A stretch of 64,000 bases of DNA. It comes from Paracamarosporium sp. OC-R06-R3 (Eukaryota > Ascomycota > Dothideomycetes > Pleosporales > Didymosphaeriaceae). The stretch covers positions 304,612 to 368,611 of the forward strand of contig JACVRA010000061.1 in assembly GCA_019828545.1 (NCBI GenBank). The letters run 5' to 3'. Below are positions 23,678 through 34,782 of this stretch, one piece after another; position 1 is the first letter of the stretch, and each line of letters begins with the position of its first letter. A program made the position numbers and the translations under genes. Below the pieces are notes generated by a model. The model had not been told where the DNA came from. It ran no database searches and worked only from the letters and a program-made list of their open reading frames with translations.

Positions 23678-24109
23678 GCTGGTTTCAAAGTCACAAAATA
23701 GGTCTTTGTCGAAGCGCCAATAAGCATGTCACCTAGCCTGCGGTAGTACGGAACTGAATGGAATCGTTAAGAACCTGGAACATTGATTGTGCAATTCTTG
23801 AAGAGCCTTGAAGTGTTTCGAACAGTCGCTGAATAGTGCGGACTTCACGAGTATTATTCCGGCCTTCCTTGGATCAAAGGTGCATGCGGTTCATGATCAA
23901 GGGGCAGATGTATTCGCTCCAAACGATCAAGCATTGGGAAGGCATAGAAGACTTTGAGCCAAATCATTATTGCAATATGTAAGGTGGGGTAGAAGGAGTG
24001 AGGCAGCCACATATGCCAAGACATCATATCGCTAACGAGGTCCATCTTAACTCTCCTCCGAATCTTGGAAATCTAGCCTACCCCAAAACTTCCAACACCC
24101 CGCATTACA
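23678..24109. other. Divergent promoter region
   Basis: 432 bp between the leftward F-box/LRR gene and ATP10. No gene; no specific motif identified. Confidence 0.5.
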
Positions 24110-25108
24110 ATGCTACAACCCCGAATAGCCCCTCGTCTTGGGCGCGCCGTCATCAGTTCTTCCTCGATATGCTCGCGCTGCAGCTCGCTGCCCCTGTATC
24201 GATCACAATCCCTCCCAATCCGCCAGTTCACGTCCGCACCCATCCTCCGCAAACCGCCTCAGCCGCCCGCACCCGCAAAAGATGATGAAGAGTTCGTTCC
24301 AAAGCCTCTGGGTCGCCCAATCGGCTTCTCCGCCCCACCACAGCCTGGTGAAAATACCGGCTTCGCGAAACCCAAGAAGGACTACAGCGGGATGACAATG
24401 AAGGAACGGAATCTGGCCAAGCGTGCTGACCTCGTCGAGAAATGGGGCACAAACTATTTCCGGGATTTCAAAAACATTCGGAAGTACCGGGAAGGGAAAA
24501 CATTTGTTGCGAACCCGAGGATATTCAAGAAGGAGGTAGCAATGTACTTCCCAAATCTGCACGGAGACACATTGGAAGGGTCAAGGAAGGATACAACCAA
24601 CGTGCTGAAGGGGCGAGTTAGTGTGATAAATCTGTACAGCAGTGCCTGGGGCGAGGCGCAGGTCAAGACGTTCACTGGGCGCTCCGAGAACCCTGAACTT
24701 CACGAAATCCTGCAGGAGCATTCGCAAGTTGCGCAGACTGTAGATGTCAACATCGAGGAGAACACGTTGAAGGCGTGGATTATACAGATGTTTGCGTGGA
24801 GGTCGCGGTTAACAAGAAAGAAGGAGGACTGGGGGAAGTACTTCGTCGTGCGGAGGGGCGTGAGTCAATTGATAAGGGAGAGCATTGGAGCGCTGAACGG
24901 AAGGGTTGGATATGTGTATCTAGTGGATGCAGATTGTAAGATCAGGTGGGCGGGCAGTGCGAATGCCGAGGGGACGGAGCGAGAGGATTTGGTCCGGGGA
25001 TTGCGAAGGTGTATTGAAGAGGCCAAGAATCCGCAAGCGAAAGCAGAATTACGACCGAGAACGCAGACAAGAATTGGTGACGGTGAGACCGTTGCGGCTG
25101 CAGCTTAG
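24110..25108 (+). CDS. ATP10: Mitochondrial ATPase complex subunit ATP10
   Basis: Intronless, 332 residues. The N-terminus (MLQPRIAPRLGRAVISSSS...) is basic and Ser-rich with no acids, a mitochondrial presequence. The rest carries ATP10-family blocks: MTMKERNLAKRADLVEKWGT, FLANP-like FVANPRIFKKEVAMYFPN, LKGRVSVINLYSSAWGE, and GVSQLIRESIGALNGRVGYVYLVD near the end. ATP10 is an inner-membrane chaperone for assembly of the F0 part of ATP synthase, acting on subunit 6. Its 3' end converges on GOS1 at 300 bp. Confidence 0.93.
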   Translation: MLQPRIAPRLGRAVISSSSICSRCSSLPLYRSQSLPIRQFTSAPILRKPPQPPAPAKDDEEFVPKPLGRPIGFSAPPQPGENTGFAKPKKDYSGMTMKERNLAKRADLVEKWGTNYFRDFKNIRKYREGKTFVANPRIFKKEVAMYFPNLHGDTLEGSRKDTTNVLKGRVSVINLYSSAWGEAQVKTFTGRSENPELHEILQEHSQVAQTVDVNIEENTLKAWIIQMFAWRSRLTRKKEDWGKYFVVRRGVSQLIRESIGALNGRVGYVYLVDADCKIRWAGSANAEGTEREDLVRGLRRCIEEAKNPQAKAELRPRTQTRIGDGETVAAAA

Positions 25109-25408
25109 AGTGTGCTATCGCGCGGGAACCGGTACTGTATTATAAGGATGAGCGAGGCAAGAGCCAAGGATGTATTTATAGGGACGATTTGATACCAGGT
25201 ACTCCATAGGGAGGTGTAGATTTAGTTGTACAACAGAAGACAGGCAGCCAGCCTGAATCATGCCACAATTCCAAAGCATGCCTTTCATGTGGATATCCGC
25301 ACGCTCCAAACGCCTCCTAGAACTACAGAAACAATATCATACGCCACTCTGCAACCTCTCAAAATATCATGTGAGAAACGTCGCGAATGGTACTTTACTG
25401 GCTTGGTA
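25109..25408. other. Convergent 3' region of ATP10 and GOS1
   Basis: 300 bp holding the two 3' UTRs. No gene seen. Confidence 0.5.
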
Positions 25409-26197
25409 TTACCAGAACCACATAAGCATTAGGAAACAGAAAGCGATAAAGCTCCCTAAGATAATCCCGTCTCTCCGCCTCTTCGCTCCAATCCTGCCTA
25501 TTAAACTGTTGATTCCCGGTACTTGACTAGCAGCTCCAACTATGCGTCTATTGATACTCGCAAGAGTCTCCCTCTGAACTCGGAAGTTGTCGTTCACTGC
25601 GTATGCCTGACTTAGCACACTGTCGGCCATATTGTGCGAATTGTCGATCCGTCTCCGCTCATCTAACATGTATTCTGCCTCCGCAGTCTCCGGGTTTGCG
25701 GACCGGTACGCATCGATATCCGAGCGGACGTTCGAGAGGAGATTCGCTTTATTGCGCGCGTCGGTGATTGTGGACTTTAGGCGAGAAAGATCGCGACGGT
25801 GGTCTGATAATATCTCGCGGTGGCGGGCGAGATTGTTCTGCTTTACGGCGGAGGATGAGTGTGCAGATTCGGAATCAAGGAGGCGGGACAGTTGGCCAAC
25901 AAGAGCATCCCTCTACAGCGGATGAGTATAGGTGTCGTGATGCGAGTCCAGACGATATTTACCTTCTCGAGGATCTCTTGTAACTGTGATTCTGTTCGCA
26001 CTTCGTCTTCCGACGGCTTTGCAGGAATATTTGGTGCATTGGCGAACTGTGAATAGGTGTGGAATAGCGACTCTGTCTATATGTCTATGTTAGATGGGGA
26101 GGGCCGATGATCTTGGTAGCTGTAGGTATCGTACCTGGCTCTCAAGTGTTCTCGCTTGTTGGCGCAGTTGCGCCCATCCTCCGCCGGTCGACGACAT
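25409..26197 (-). CDS. GOS1: Golgi SNARE GOS1 (GS28 family)
   Basis: Three exons on the minus strand: 26197-26135, 26076-25963, 25912-25409; introns of 58 and 50 nt. The 226-residue product starts MSSTGGGWAQLRQQARTLES. Family marks are the N-terminal coiled coil, DARNKANLLSNVRSDI, the SNARE motif including YMLDERRRIDNSHNMADSVL, and a C-terminal membrane anchor (IILGSFIAFCFLMLMWFW). Gos1 is a Qb-SNARE for ER-Golgi and intra-Golgi fusion. It is divergently transcribed from RPL35 across 234 bp. Confidence 0.93.
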
Positions 26198-26431
26198 AGT
26201 TTAATATTTCTGGAGTCTCAAACGTGGGAGGCTTCAAGCCAGTTGTCGTCGCACCTGTGGTGACGATGCTAGCCGCGTACGTCGGCAGGTCGGACCCAAA
26301 GACGCACAGACCAGTACCTAAGCGGGACTTGGCGTGGATCGCTTCGCACACTCGATCGAAAACACCTTCTGAACGACGACACGCGATAGCCCATTTCCAC
26401 ACCACCCGGTCATACTAACCATACAGACAAA
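26198..26431. promoter_or_regulatory. Bidirectional promoter of GOS1 and RPL35
   Basis: Only 234 bp separate the two start codons, which point away from each other, so the two genes must share this region. Initiator-like pyrimidine runs occur at both ends; I do not claim a specific factor site. Confidence 0.6.
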
Positions 26432-27125
26432 ATGGTACGTTCAATTCATTTCTTTGCCCCCGAAGATGATGCGCATTGCGCATAACGTGCTGCGCAGATA
26501 GTGGGCAAGACTGCTGTCCCGCTGCCTCCCCGCGAAATTCTTTTGCGTACCTCAAACAGAGCCTTTGCTAACTCAATACTTGTAGTCGTCCAAAGTCGTA
26601 CGTTCTACCGCGCTTGAAAATACCGAATCGCTCGAACAATTACTCACAATCACCGCAGAAGACCGCCACCCTGTGGAACAAGTCAAAGGAGGACTTGAAC
26701 CTCCAGCTCCAGGACCTCAAGTCGTGCGTTACCCGATGATTGAAGGCTTAGAAAGGACACAATGCTGACGGAACAAAGCGAGCTCATCCAGCTCAGGACT
26801 AGCAAGGTCACCGGCGGCTCCACCAAGCTCACCCGCATCCATGATGTCCGCAAGGGCATTGCTCGCGTCCTGACCGTCATCAACGCCAACCAGAGGGCAC
26901 AGCTCCGCCTCTTCTACAAGGGCAAGAAGTGCGTCTTCACCCATACTACCTACCATCACCGCGCTTGTTCCTAACAACCCCAGGTACACTCCTCTTGACC
27001 TCCGATCCAAGAAGACGCGCGCCATCCGCCGACGACTCACCAAGCACGAGGCCTCGCTTGTTACCGAGAAGCAGAAGAAGAAGCAGACCCACTTCCCCCA
27101 GCGAAAGTACGCCGTTAAGGCATAA
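26432..27125 (+). CDS. RPL35: 60S ribosomal protein L35 (uL29)
   Basis: Five exons: 26432-26434 (the ATG alone), 26586-26597 (12 nt), 26659-26723, 26779-26928, 26984-27125, giving 123 residues, the family's usual length. The spliced product reads [18 protein letters not shown], then [28 protein letters not shown] and a basic C-terminus ending [11 protein letters not shown]. It is a large-subunit protein near the exit tunnel. The first intron (151 nt) has a gctaac branch site close to its ttgtag acceptor. The tiny first two exons mean ORF scans alone miss the start. Confidence 0.92.
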
Positions 27126-27568
27126 GCGGGTGTTGATGGTTGTCTCTTTACGTTTATCAATGAAGCATTGCATGGCCGGGGCTTTTCCAGCTAGCACGAT
27201 CCAATGTACCCTTATACCATCGTAGAGTGGGAGGGCAGGCGATGTGGTGGCGGGTCTTTAACGGGGCGATCTTCTACGGGATTGGGATGGCGTCCATGTC
27301 AAGATCAATGAAACAAAAAGTTCATACCACCTCAATTCTGGCCTTGTGATGACGAATGTGACGGGCCATTTTGACCGGGATCTCGAGTTTGAAGTAGCAT
27401 CTGGGTCGTTTGGCAAAAAGTTAAGCTAATCTAGGCACCGCAGATTGAAACTCATCGAGGCGATAACTTTATGATAGGCCTTGGCAATGTCCTATTTACT
27501 TTGCGTTTGCCCTCTATACAGGACGGTTCAACATCCACCAATTTTTTACCCAATCTTTTTTACAGCCT
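27126..27568. other. Convergent 3' region of RPL35 and ERG8
   Basis: 443 bp of 3' flank for both genes. No gene recognised. Confidence 0.5.
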
Positions 27569-29442
27569 TCATGAAGCGATCCACTCCCTATAGGTGTCGA
27601 CATCCTCCCGCCTCACACCCACCATATCCTCTCTCACGCCCAGAATGCCTACCTTTCCAATTGTGACTCCGTCTTCATTATCCCCGTCCACCTTCCACCC
27701 CTCAAGCACTTTGCTTAGCTCACCGATCACCTTCTCGTCATCCTCTAGCAACAGAACAATAGCATCGTACCCACCTGCACCAGGCACAACGCCACCCACG
27801 ACGCCCTCAACCGCTGAACACGCATCCAGCAACTTCGTCTGCTGCGGCGGCTCAATCGGGACGCCAGACGCCTTGCTGATCTGGCGGATCAGCGCCCTAT
27901 TCTCTGTGATGATGTTCCTCAACTGCGCATACTTATCCGCACCCGTCTCTTCAGGGGCAGAAGTAGCAAGGCGCGTCAACTCAGCCGCAAGCGCCTCATT
28001 CCCCGCCTGCAAGCTATCAAACACCTTCGTCGCTGCTTCAGGATTCTGCTCGCGCCACTGCAGCACGGTGCGCACCATGCCGGGCGTCTGCGACCCGCAG
28101 TCCACATCGCACATGACGAGGCGCAGGCCCGCAGGCATCTTGACGGCGGCCTTCGCGATGTCGACGTCCCAGGTGTCGCCCTCGAGGAGGGCACGCAGCA
28201 CCTTTGCGAAGCCCTTTGCGCCCGGTGCAGGGAGCGCAGAGAGCAGCGCCGGCGAAAACCGCCGGTACAGACACGATCCGTACACGGCGGATGCGATGTC
28301 GAAGCCGGAGCCTACCTTGCCTTGGGCCGCGCAGTGCGCTACCTGGCTCAGGTTGTGCAGGACGCGCAGGCCATCTTGGCTGTCGACGTCGAAGGCGGAC
28401 TTGGGGAGGTAGTAGCTTAGGACTGCGGCCGAGAAGGCGGTTACCAGGGCTGCGGAGGAGCCGAGGCCCGTCTTGTGAGCGTCTGGGAGCGTGACGTCGA
28501 AGTTGAGGAAGCGCGAGGTTGGGGAGAGCGAGGTTCCTGAGTTGGAGTAGTAGGCTTGGTCTGCTAGGATGCTGATGGAGGCGGGGGCTATGGCCGTGGT
28601 TTGGAGCGTCGAGATGTATGTTAGGGCGTAGGTGAGGGCTGTTTCGATGAAGATGTTTCTTTTTAGGGAAGAGGCGTGGGAGCTGGGGCTGTTAGTATGT
28701 TTTTTTTTTCTCTTTTTTCTTTCGGGCGTCTTTTGGTCATTTCATGCTCTCAATTCATATATATATGCACGTGACTGGACAGGGACAGGGGTTGAGGTGA
28801 AGTAAAATTGATGTAATGGATGCCAAGACATTGAGGGGCAGCGAGGAAGAAGTGAGGAATTGCAGTAATGGGGGAATAAGAGGGCGAATGAAGAAGATCT
28901 AAGCCCTTTGCTAGAGATAACGGGGCAAAGGTGCATATGCTCTGTGATACAAAAGTTGACTCTATACGAAATACCCCATGGAGTAATCGTAGAAGGGAAG
29001 AAATCGAAAGATCAAGACGCGCAGAGATGGGAATGAGCAATTAATTGAGCGGTACGTTCATGGAAAAATTGCGTGGATCCTCAGAGAGCAAGACTGTTGG
29101 AGAGACGGAAACGGGAGATATCATAACGCCGGACGGCGGATGTAGGATGTAAAAAGTAAAGACTTACGCTCGTAATTGAGTGACGGCAATGCCACCACCC
29201 CCCTCGGTCAGCCTGTACCCATACTCCCAGGCGGCATCCCGGAACTGGGGGCTCCTCACGATAATCTCACTCAGGGTAACGCCGCTCTTTGTCCGGATGG
29301 GTTCAATCGCAACGTGGATCCGTGCATCGAGGCCAAAGACAAGTGCGGTATATTTTCGATCCAAGACGAGGTAGCCACCCGCCACGAAAACCTTGCCGGG
29401 GGCTGACACAGCCTGGGGCTGGAGGGCGAGATTGGAGGACAT
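27569..29442 (-). CDS. ERG8: Phosphomevalonate kinase
   Basis: Two exons, 29442-29168 and 28688-27569, 464 residues. This GHMP kinase phosphorylates phosphomevalonate in the mevalonate/ergosterol route. Seen: SAPGKVFVAGGYLVLDRKYT near the N-terminus, the Gly-rich ATP loop HKTGLGSSAALVTAF, KVGSGFDIASAVYG and the C-terminal PGAGGYDAIVLLL. The joint GIAVTQLRA-PSSHASSL is clean, so the 479-nt intron (28689-29167, actaac branch, poly-T tract) is real though long for this genome; a second acceptor 6 nt downstream is equally in frame. I chose MSSNLALQPQ as start because relatives begin close to SAPGK; an upstream ATG at 29484 is in frame. Confidence 0.9.
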
Positions 29443-30435
29443 GGGTAAGTAAGCTGGGCAATTGGACTCGTCATGAACCGTCAAAGGGATTTTGCGGCAA
29501 GTCGCGAGGATCCTCGTTGGCGGCGTTTCGGGGTGACGGGCGGACGACCGACTCGGAGCCGCGAGGCGATGCGACGAGGCTGCTGGCGACGTGCTGAGAT
29601 GTACCCAGGCCCGCGACTAGGGCATGCCTTCGCGTTGCGCGCCGCATCCCCTAGGCCAGCATGTGGGCTCGCGGTGAATTGCCAACGCAGGCCCTTCGAG
29701 GCGTCGACGAGGCGGTGCGGCAGCCTCTGCTGCGTCATGTGCCCGCCGTGTCAAGCTCCATTGCCGCAAGCGCAAGGCGGGGTGCAGCGGCACAATGGTG
29801 GTGAGCCGGGCCTTTATCGCAGAGGAGTCATCAGCGCCCCTGGCCGTCGGTCCCGGCGTTGTCTCCGCCGCCGACCACGTCCAGCCGTCCGGTAACGCCG
29901 GGTGCGAAGAGGCCACCGAACGGCCTTCCAGGGGCTGCCGCGCAAATCGCCTAGGCCCGCCACGGCTAGCCGACGTCAGCACGAGAAAAAGTGCCGGGAT
30001 AGCGTGCACTTGGTGACGCTTCCATCGTCCACCCGGGGAGCTCGAGAAGCTTCCGCACCCTTTCCTTTTCTGACGCTGCACACGCGCAGGCTGCCAGATA
30101 TTCCATCTCAGCCCAGCTCGCCCCAACTTTTCTTCTTCCCTCCCTCACCTGCGCGTTCCTTCCTCACATCACCTTTGTGCCTCACACGGGTCGGCACATA
30201 TCACCATTGACCCTTTCCACACCACCTCCCCTCTACCCCTTCCACAGCGCGTTCTTTGGCGGCCATTGTCGTCAAATGAACCTGCAACTACGACGCGCCC
30301 TGAGAATAATAGTGAGTCGCGCCTTCCCTCTGCCACGACGCGCAGTTGCGCCTTCCCAACAATCCCTCCGTTTCGCGTGCTGACCAACCAACCCAGTCTC
30401 ACCCTTCCACTCTGAAGGGTTGTTCCGTCTCCTAA
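29443..30435. other. Divergent promoter region, GC-rich
   Basis: About 1 kb between ERG8 and the PPR gene. The left half is GC rich and so has overlapping open frames on both strands (for example 29617-30126 minus, 29473-29895 plus) without recognisable domains. A CT-rich tract at about 30120-30260 looks like a fungal core promoter. A short exon for the PPR gene may start at the ATG at 30276. Confidence 0.5.
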
Positions 30436-33400
30436 ATGGTCTTTAAGAGTTTCACCCTCGCGCGTCAGAGTTTAGCCAAAGGCTTTACCCACGGATATGC
30501 TCAGAGCGTAGTAGCTTCTGTCACCCAGCAGAACCCGCTTGCCTCGTTCAACCACGACCGACTCCGCAAGCCCGGCGCAAAGCAGAACCAACATGCTTTC
30601 GCCTCTACATCTACTGCCAGCGCCCTAAAGGCGCTTGGCCCGCCCGACGCCCAAGATTCTGGCCTTGCCGCCTACTACGCCGCATGGCAGAAGCACCGGA
30701 ATGTCGAGGATAAGGAGTGGTCGCAGTTCCAGTTTCGCAAGCTCATCGAGTGGCAACCGCAGTCCTCAGGCTCCAAGAGCCCGGCTGAGGCGGAGAGCAA
30801 TGTCATTGTTGAAGAGGCGGATCAGGATGCGGAGGTCATCCCGGCACGCGCCGGTGTGACCCGCGCCTACAGCACCAGCCAGGTCGATGACTTCCGAAAG
30901 GTTGTCAGCGATGAGCAGGTAGAAGAGATTGCGCTGGCGCAAGTGGACGAGGCGATTGCTCTGGAGGCGGCAAAGATCGAGGCTCTACACGAGCTTTCCA
31001 GGAGTGGCACCCCTATTTCCCTGAAAGAGGTGGCAATTGAGGAGGGACGATCGGGATCACCTGCAACCGTTGCCGATACGCTTGTCAATTCGACTACCTT
31101 GAGCCGCACCGATTCCACTATCGCTATTAGCCCCATCGAGGCGGTCGATGCCCACATCCTCCAGCTAGAGAAGCTTGCGGAGAGCCAGAAGTATGGCGAG
31201 ATCCCCGCCGTTTTCGAGGCGATGCTCCGCTCTGGCGTCAACCCATCGGTTTCTGCATACAATGCGCTCTTGTCTGCGGCCATCAACCTCCCCAAGAGCA
31301 GGCACCAGGTCGTTCCAAAGGCCCTAGATGTCTACTCCGACATGCTCCGCCGACGTGTCACTCCTGACACTGCCACATACACTGCGCTCATCGAGCTTCT
31401 TTCTGACCGATCGTTGGAAGTAGTCTCCACGAAGCAGAGCCTCGAAGAGAAGCGTCTCCGCTATGGTGGCATGGAAGAGGAGGGCAAGTTCATGCTCAAC
31501 TCGAACGAAACCGACTATGCCATCCTTTCCGAGGACGGCTCACTTTCGATTGCTGTCCGCCTATTCGACGCCGCCATCAAGGTTGAATCCGGACGCACAT
31601 TCTCCGAGAAGACTTACCGCATGCTTGTCTCTGCCTGTGCTGAGGGTGCTCGCGTTGAGGATATGGTGCGAATCTTTGCACACATGGAGTCTCGCAGCGT
31701 TATACCTGCTGCAGAGATGTTCGTGCCCATGATCCACGCCTTCGGCAAGACAGGTGATCTCCGTAGCGCTGTGGAGTGCTACGACGAGTACAAGGCTCTT
31801 GCGATCTCTAACGACAACGGCGACATCGCTCTCGCCCGTAAGGACAACGAAGTGTATGCCGCTTTGATCAAGGCATATGCCATCTGCGGCCGCATGGACG
31901 GAGGATGGAAGTTCCTCTCCAAGATCGAGAAGACATTGGCTACTCCTGAGGAGGTTCTTTCCATCCGCGACACGGTCAGCCTCAAGGCTTTTGTACCAGA
32001 ATGGCTGAACAAGGGCGCTTTCCACGACGCATTTGTCCATGCTTCCGAGCACATGAGCCCGGAAGCGCGCGAGGTTGCCATGGCCGATATCTGTATCCAG
32101 GCCGCCGACAAGAACGTGATTGACGTTGCCTCGGACGCTTTCGACGCACTTCCTGCTGAGGTAGATCTGACACAACCTGCCATGGCGATGGGTGCCATGC
32201 ACATCCGCAACGGAAACATTGAAGCTGCCGAAGTCTTCTGGAGGATGCTCGAACTTTCTCCTACCAAGCCTTCCTTCATCGAGCCCACGGCGATGCACAG
32301 CATTGCGCTCGTCGGCAGCGGTCAAGCTGACCGTGCTCTTCGCCAGGGTCGCCAAATGTTTGCCCGTATTCGCGACTCTCAGAATGACTCTCAGCAGGCC
32401 AAGATGGAAATCGTGGAGCACATCGACGAAGCTATTGAAGTCATGGGTCAGTTCATGATGAAGCGCGGAATTGTCTTACCCGCACGAGCTAGCATGGAGC
32501 TCATGTGGACTATGATTGAGAACGGTGGATTGGTGACCCCCGTTGCTCATCACTTGCTTGCTGGTATGGGTCCTGAGGCTGTTGCTCAGCTCAGCTTCGA
32601 GGACGTTACCCTCCTTATGCAAGTCCAGTCCGGAATCATTCTCAACTCTACCGAAATCGACATTGCTCACGCCGCCCGATTTTCCCATCTTCTTGAAGTT
32701 ATTGCATCGACAGGCGCCCCCGTGAACAAAGCGACATCCGGTTTAGTGGAGAAGGTTTTGGTAAAGCTTGACCGAGGAGACCTCCAGCACCGGTGGTACA
32801 ACTACAAGCATCCTGCACCGGAGTCACATTACTCTCCGGCGTCGTTTGCTGCCTATCCCGTGCAGCCTCCTGCACCGGTCGTAGCTCCCACCTTTGAGGA
32901 TTCGTATGATCCTTACGCCGCTACCACGGACAACAAGGGCTCGGTTACCATCACTGAGCTGCTTGAGAAGACCCATGGAAGGCCCGCTTCGCACCTCAAT
33001 GAGGCCCTGATGAAGTTCAAGAACATGCGCCGTGCTGGACGACACCCTCGCTTCTTCACGTACGCTAAGCTCATCACTGCCGCTGCTAAAGAGGACCGCT
33101 TGAACCTCGCCCATGACATTCTCAACCTTGCTAAGCAGGACGTACCTTTGCTTCCCCAGTATCGTATCGTCCGTTACGGTTGGGTTACTATCTTGGATGC
33201 TATGGTTGCCGCTTGCCTTACGACTGGTCGCCGCGATCTTGCAGCTCAATACCACCAGGACCTTCTCGACATGGGCGCTGCTCCTACTGCCAACACATTC
33301 GGTCTGTATATTACCACGCTCAAGGAGTCTACCAAGACATTCGACGAAGCTACCGAGGCTGTCAAGATCTTCCTCCGCGCGAAGACTGAAGGTGTCGAGC

Positions 33401-34326
33401 CCTCTTCGTTCCTGTACAATGCTTTGATTGGAAAGCTTGGCAAGGCCCGCCGCATCGACGACTGCCTCTTCTACTTCTCGGAGATGCGAAACCTCGGAAT
33501 CCGTCCCACTAGCGTCACTTACGGCACCATCGTTAACGCTCTCTGCCGTGTAAGCGATGAGAAGTTTGCCGAGGAGCTCTTTGAGGAGATGGAGAGCATG
33601 CCAAACTACAAGCCGCGCCCTGCGCCGTACCACAGCATGATGCAGTTCTTCCTGACCACCAAGCGCGACCGCAGCAAGGTTCTCTCCTACTACGAGCGCA
33701 TGCGCGCCAAGCGTATCGAACCCACCACGCACACGTACAAGTTGCTCATTGATACCTACGCCACGCTTGAGCCTGTCGACATGGAGGCCGCCGAGAACGT
33801 TCTTGCCCAGATCCGTGAGGCCGGTGCGATCCCGGAAGCGGTTCACTACTCTTCCCTGATCCACGCTAAGGGCTGCGTTCTGCACGACATGGAAGGTGCC
33901 CGCAAACTGTTTGACACTGTCCTTGCTGATACCCGCATTCGTCCGCAAGCCTGCCTCTACCAAGCTCTTTTCGAGGCCATGGTTGCCAACCACCAGATTG
34001 CCGACACCGAATCCGTTCTCAAGGACATGCGTGCTCGTGGTGTTGAGATGACCCCATACATTGCCAACTCTCTCATCCATGGCTGGGCCCTTGTGCACAA
34101 CATCGAGAAGGCGAAAGCTATCTACGATGTTGTCCCTGAGGCGAAGCGCGAGCCGAGCACCTACGAGGCCATGACTCGCGCTTTCATGGCCGTCGAGGAC
34201 CGTGCCTCCGCCATGGCTGTCGTCAACGAGGGTCTCTCCCGCGGATACCCTGCCGCGGTAGCTGGCAAGATTCTCGAACTCGTAGGAGGCGGCCGTGCCG
34301 CTCCTACTGCTGATGCCGCTGCCTAA
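30436..34326 (+). CDS. cya5: Cya5-like pentatricopeptide repeat protein
   Basis: 1,296 residues, intronless as drawn. Family blocks are SFTLARQSLAK-FTHGYAQSVVA at the N-terminus, a tract of PPR units such as VSAYNALLSAAINL, DTATYTALIELL, TSVTYGTIVNALC and THTYKLLIDTYATLEPVD, and a conserved C-terminus. Neurospora CYA-5 is needed for cytochrome oxidase subunit 1 expression, so a role in mitochondrial mRNA maturation or translation is inferred. Relatives carry extra residues before SFTLARQ; here a TAA precedes the ATG, so an upstream exon (perhaps MNLQLRRALRII from 30276, with a gtgagt donor) joining at the tttaag before SFTLARQ is possible. Confidence 0.85.
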   Translation: MVFKSFTLARQSLAKGFTHGYAQSVVASVTQQNPLASFNHDRLRKPGAKQNQHAFASTSTASALKALGPPDAQDSGLAAYYAAWQKHRNVEDKEWSQFQFRKLIEWQPQSSGSKSPAEAESNVIVEEADQDAEVIPARAGVTRAYSTSQVDDFRKVVSDEQVEEIALAQVDEAIALEAAKIEALHELSRSGTPISLKEVAIEEGRSGSPATVADTLVNSTTLSRTDSTIAISPIEAVDAHILQLEKLAESQKYGEIPAVFEAMLRSGVNPSVSAYNALLSAAINLPKSRHQVVPKALDVYSDMLRRRVTPDTATYTALIELLSDRSLEVVSTKQSLEEKRLRYGGMEEEGKFMLNSNETDYAILSEDGSLSIAVRLFDAAIKVESGRTFSEKTYRMLVSACAEGARVEDMVRIFAHMESRSVIPAAEMFVPMIHAFGKTGDLRSAVECYDEYKALAISNDNGDIALARKDNEVYAALIKAYAICGRMDGGWKFLSKIEKTLATPEEVLSIRDTVSLKAFVPEWLNKGAFHDAFVHASEHMSPEAREVAMADICIQAADKNVIDVASDAFDALPAEVDLTQPAMAMGAMHIRNGNIEAAEVFWRMLELSPTKPSFIEPTAMHSIALVGSGQADRALRQGRQMFARIRDSQNDSQQAKMEIVEHIDEAIEVMGQFMMKRGIVLPARASMELMWTMIENGGLVTPVAHHLLAGMGPEAVAQLSFEDVTLLMQVQSGIILNSTEIDIAHAARFSHLLEVIASTGAPVNKATSGLVEKVLVKLDRGDLQHRWYNYKHPAPESHYSPASFAAYPVQPPAPVVAPTFEDSYDPYAATTDNKGSVTITELLEKTHGRPASHLNEALMKFKNMRRAGRHPRFFTYAKLITAAAKEDRLNLAHDILNLAKQDVPLLPQYRIVRYGWVTILDAMVAACLTTGRRDLAAQYHQDLLDMGAAPTANTFGLYITTLKESTKTFDEATEAVKIFLRAKTEGVEPSSFLYNALIGKLGKARRIDDCLFYFSEMRNLGIRPTSVTYGTIVNALCRVSDEKFAEELFEEMESMPNYKPRPAPYHSMMQFFLTTKRDRSKVLSYYERMRAKRIEPTTHTYKLLIDTYATLEPVDMEAAENVLAQIREAGAIPEAVHYSSLIHAKGCVLHDMEGARKLFDTVLADTRIRPQACLYQALFEAMVANHQIADTESVLKDMRARGVEMTPYIANSLIHGWALVHNIEKAKAIYDVVPEAKREPSTYEAMTRAFMAVEDRASAMAVVNEGLSRGYPAAVAGKILELVGGGRAAPTADAAA

Positions 34327-34758
34327 GCGCATCACCAGTTTCCCTTCGGTTTAGTTCAACATTTCCCCTGGGTTTAAATTTTTACATCTCCTTTGTAATC
34401 CTGTTTATCCTTGCAACGGCCGCGTTTGTCATGTTCCTGCCCCTGTGGTACTCCCCGGGCAATTTCATCGTCATCACGATGTTTTGTCCGATGGACGCGC
34501 AGCTGGGCACCCCTTTGGTGTCTGCTTCAAAAGTCGCTTTTACATGTTCTTTTCTCTTCGTTTGCATCTTTTGGTGTAAAAGCGACGGCGTTGACGGGGC
34601 TGCGGAGCACACGGGTCAGGCAAGGGAATGGAATGGATTGGGCGGGAAGATAAGATAAGATATCCTGATGGCATGCGTCATGTCGGCGGCTGCGGCTGCT
34701 CTGGGATGCATGTATGCATGGATGGTGTTTGTATATCAGGTGTATATGCGATGAGTGC

Positions 34759-34782
34759 ATGGATGGATGGATGGATGGATGG
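34759..34782. repeat. Microsatellite (ATGG)6
   Basis: Six perfect atgg units. Confidence 0.95.

Noticed and set aside
27594..28412. 272-codon open frame antisense to ERG8
   Set aside because: Ser/Pro-rich shadow of a confirmed kinase exon.
29473..30126. Overlapping plus and minus open frames in the ERG8/PPR intergenic region
   Set aside because: GC-rich DNA with few stops; both products are Arg/Ala/Pro rich and unrecognised.
32824..34335. 503-codon open frame antisense to the PPR gene
   Set aside because: It mirrors the PPR coding strand; strong codon bias (few TTA, CTA, TCA) keeps the opposite frame open. The product shows no domain.
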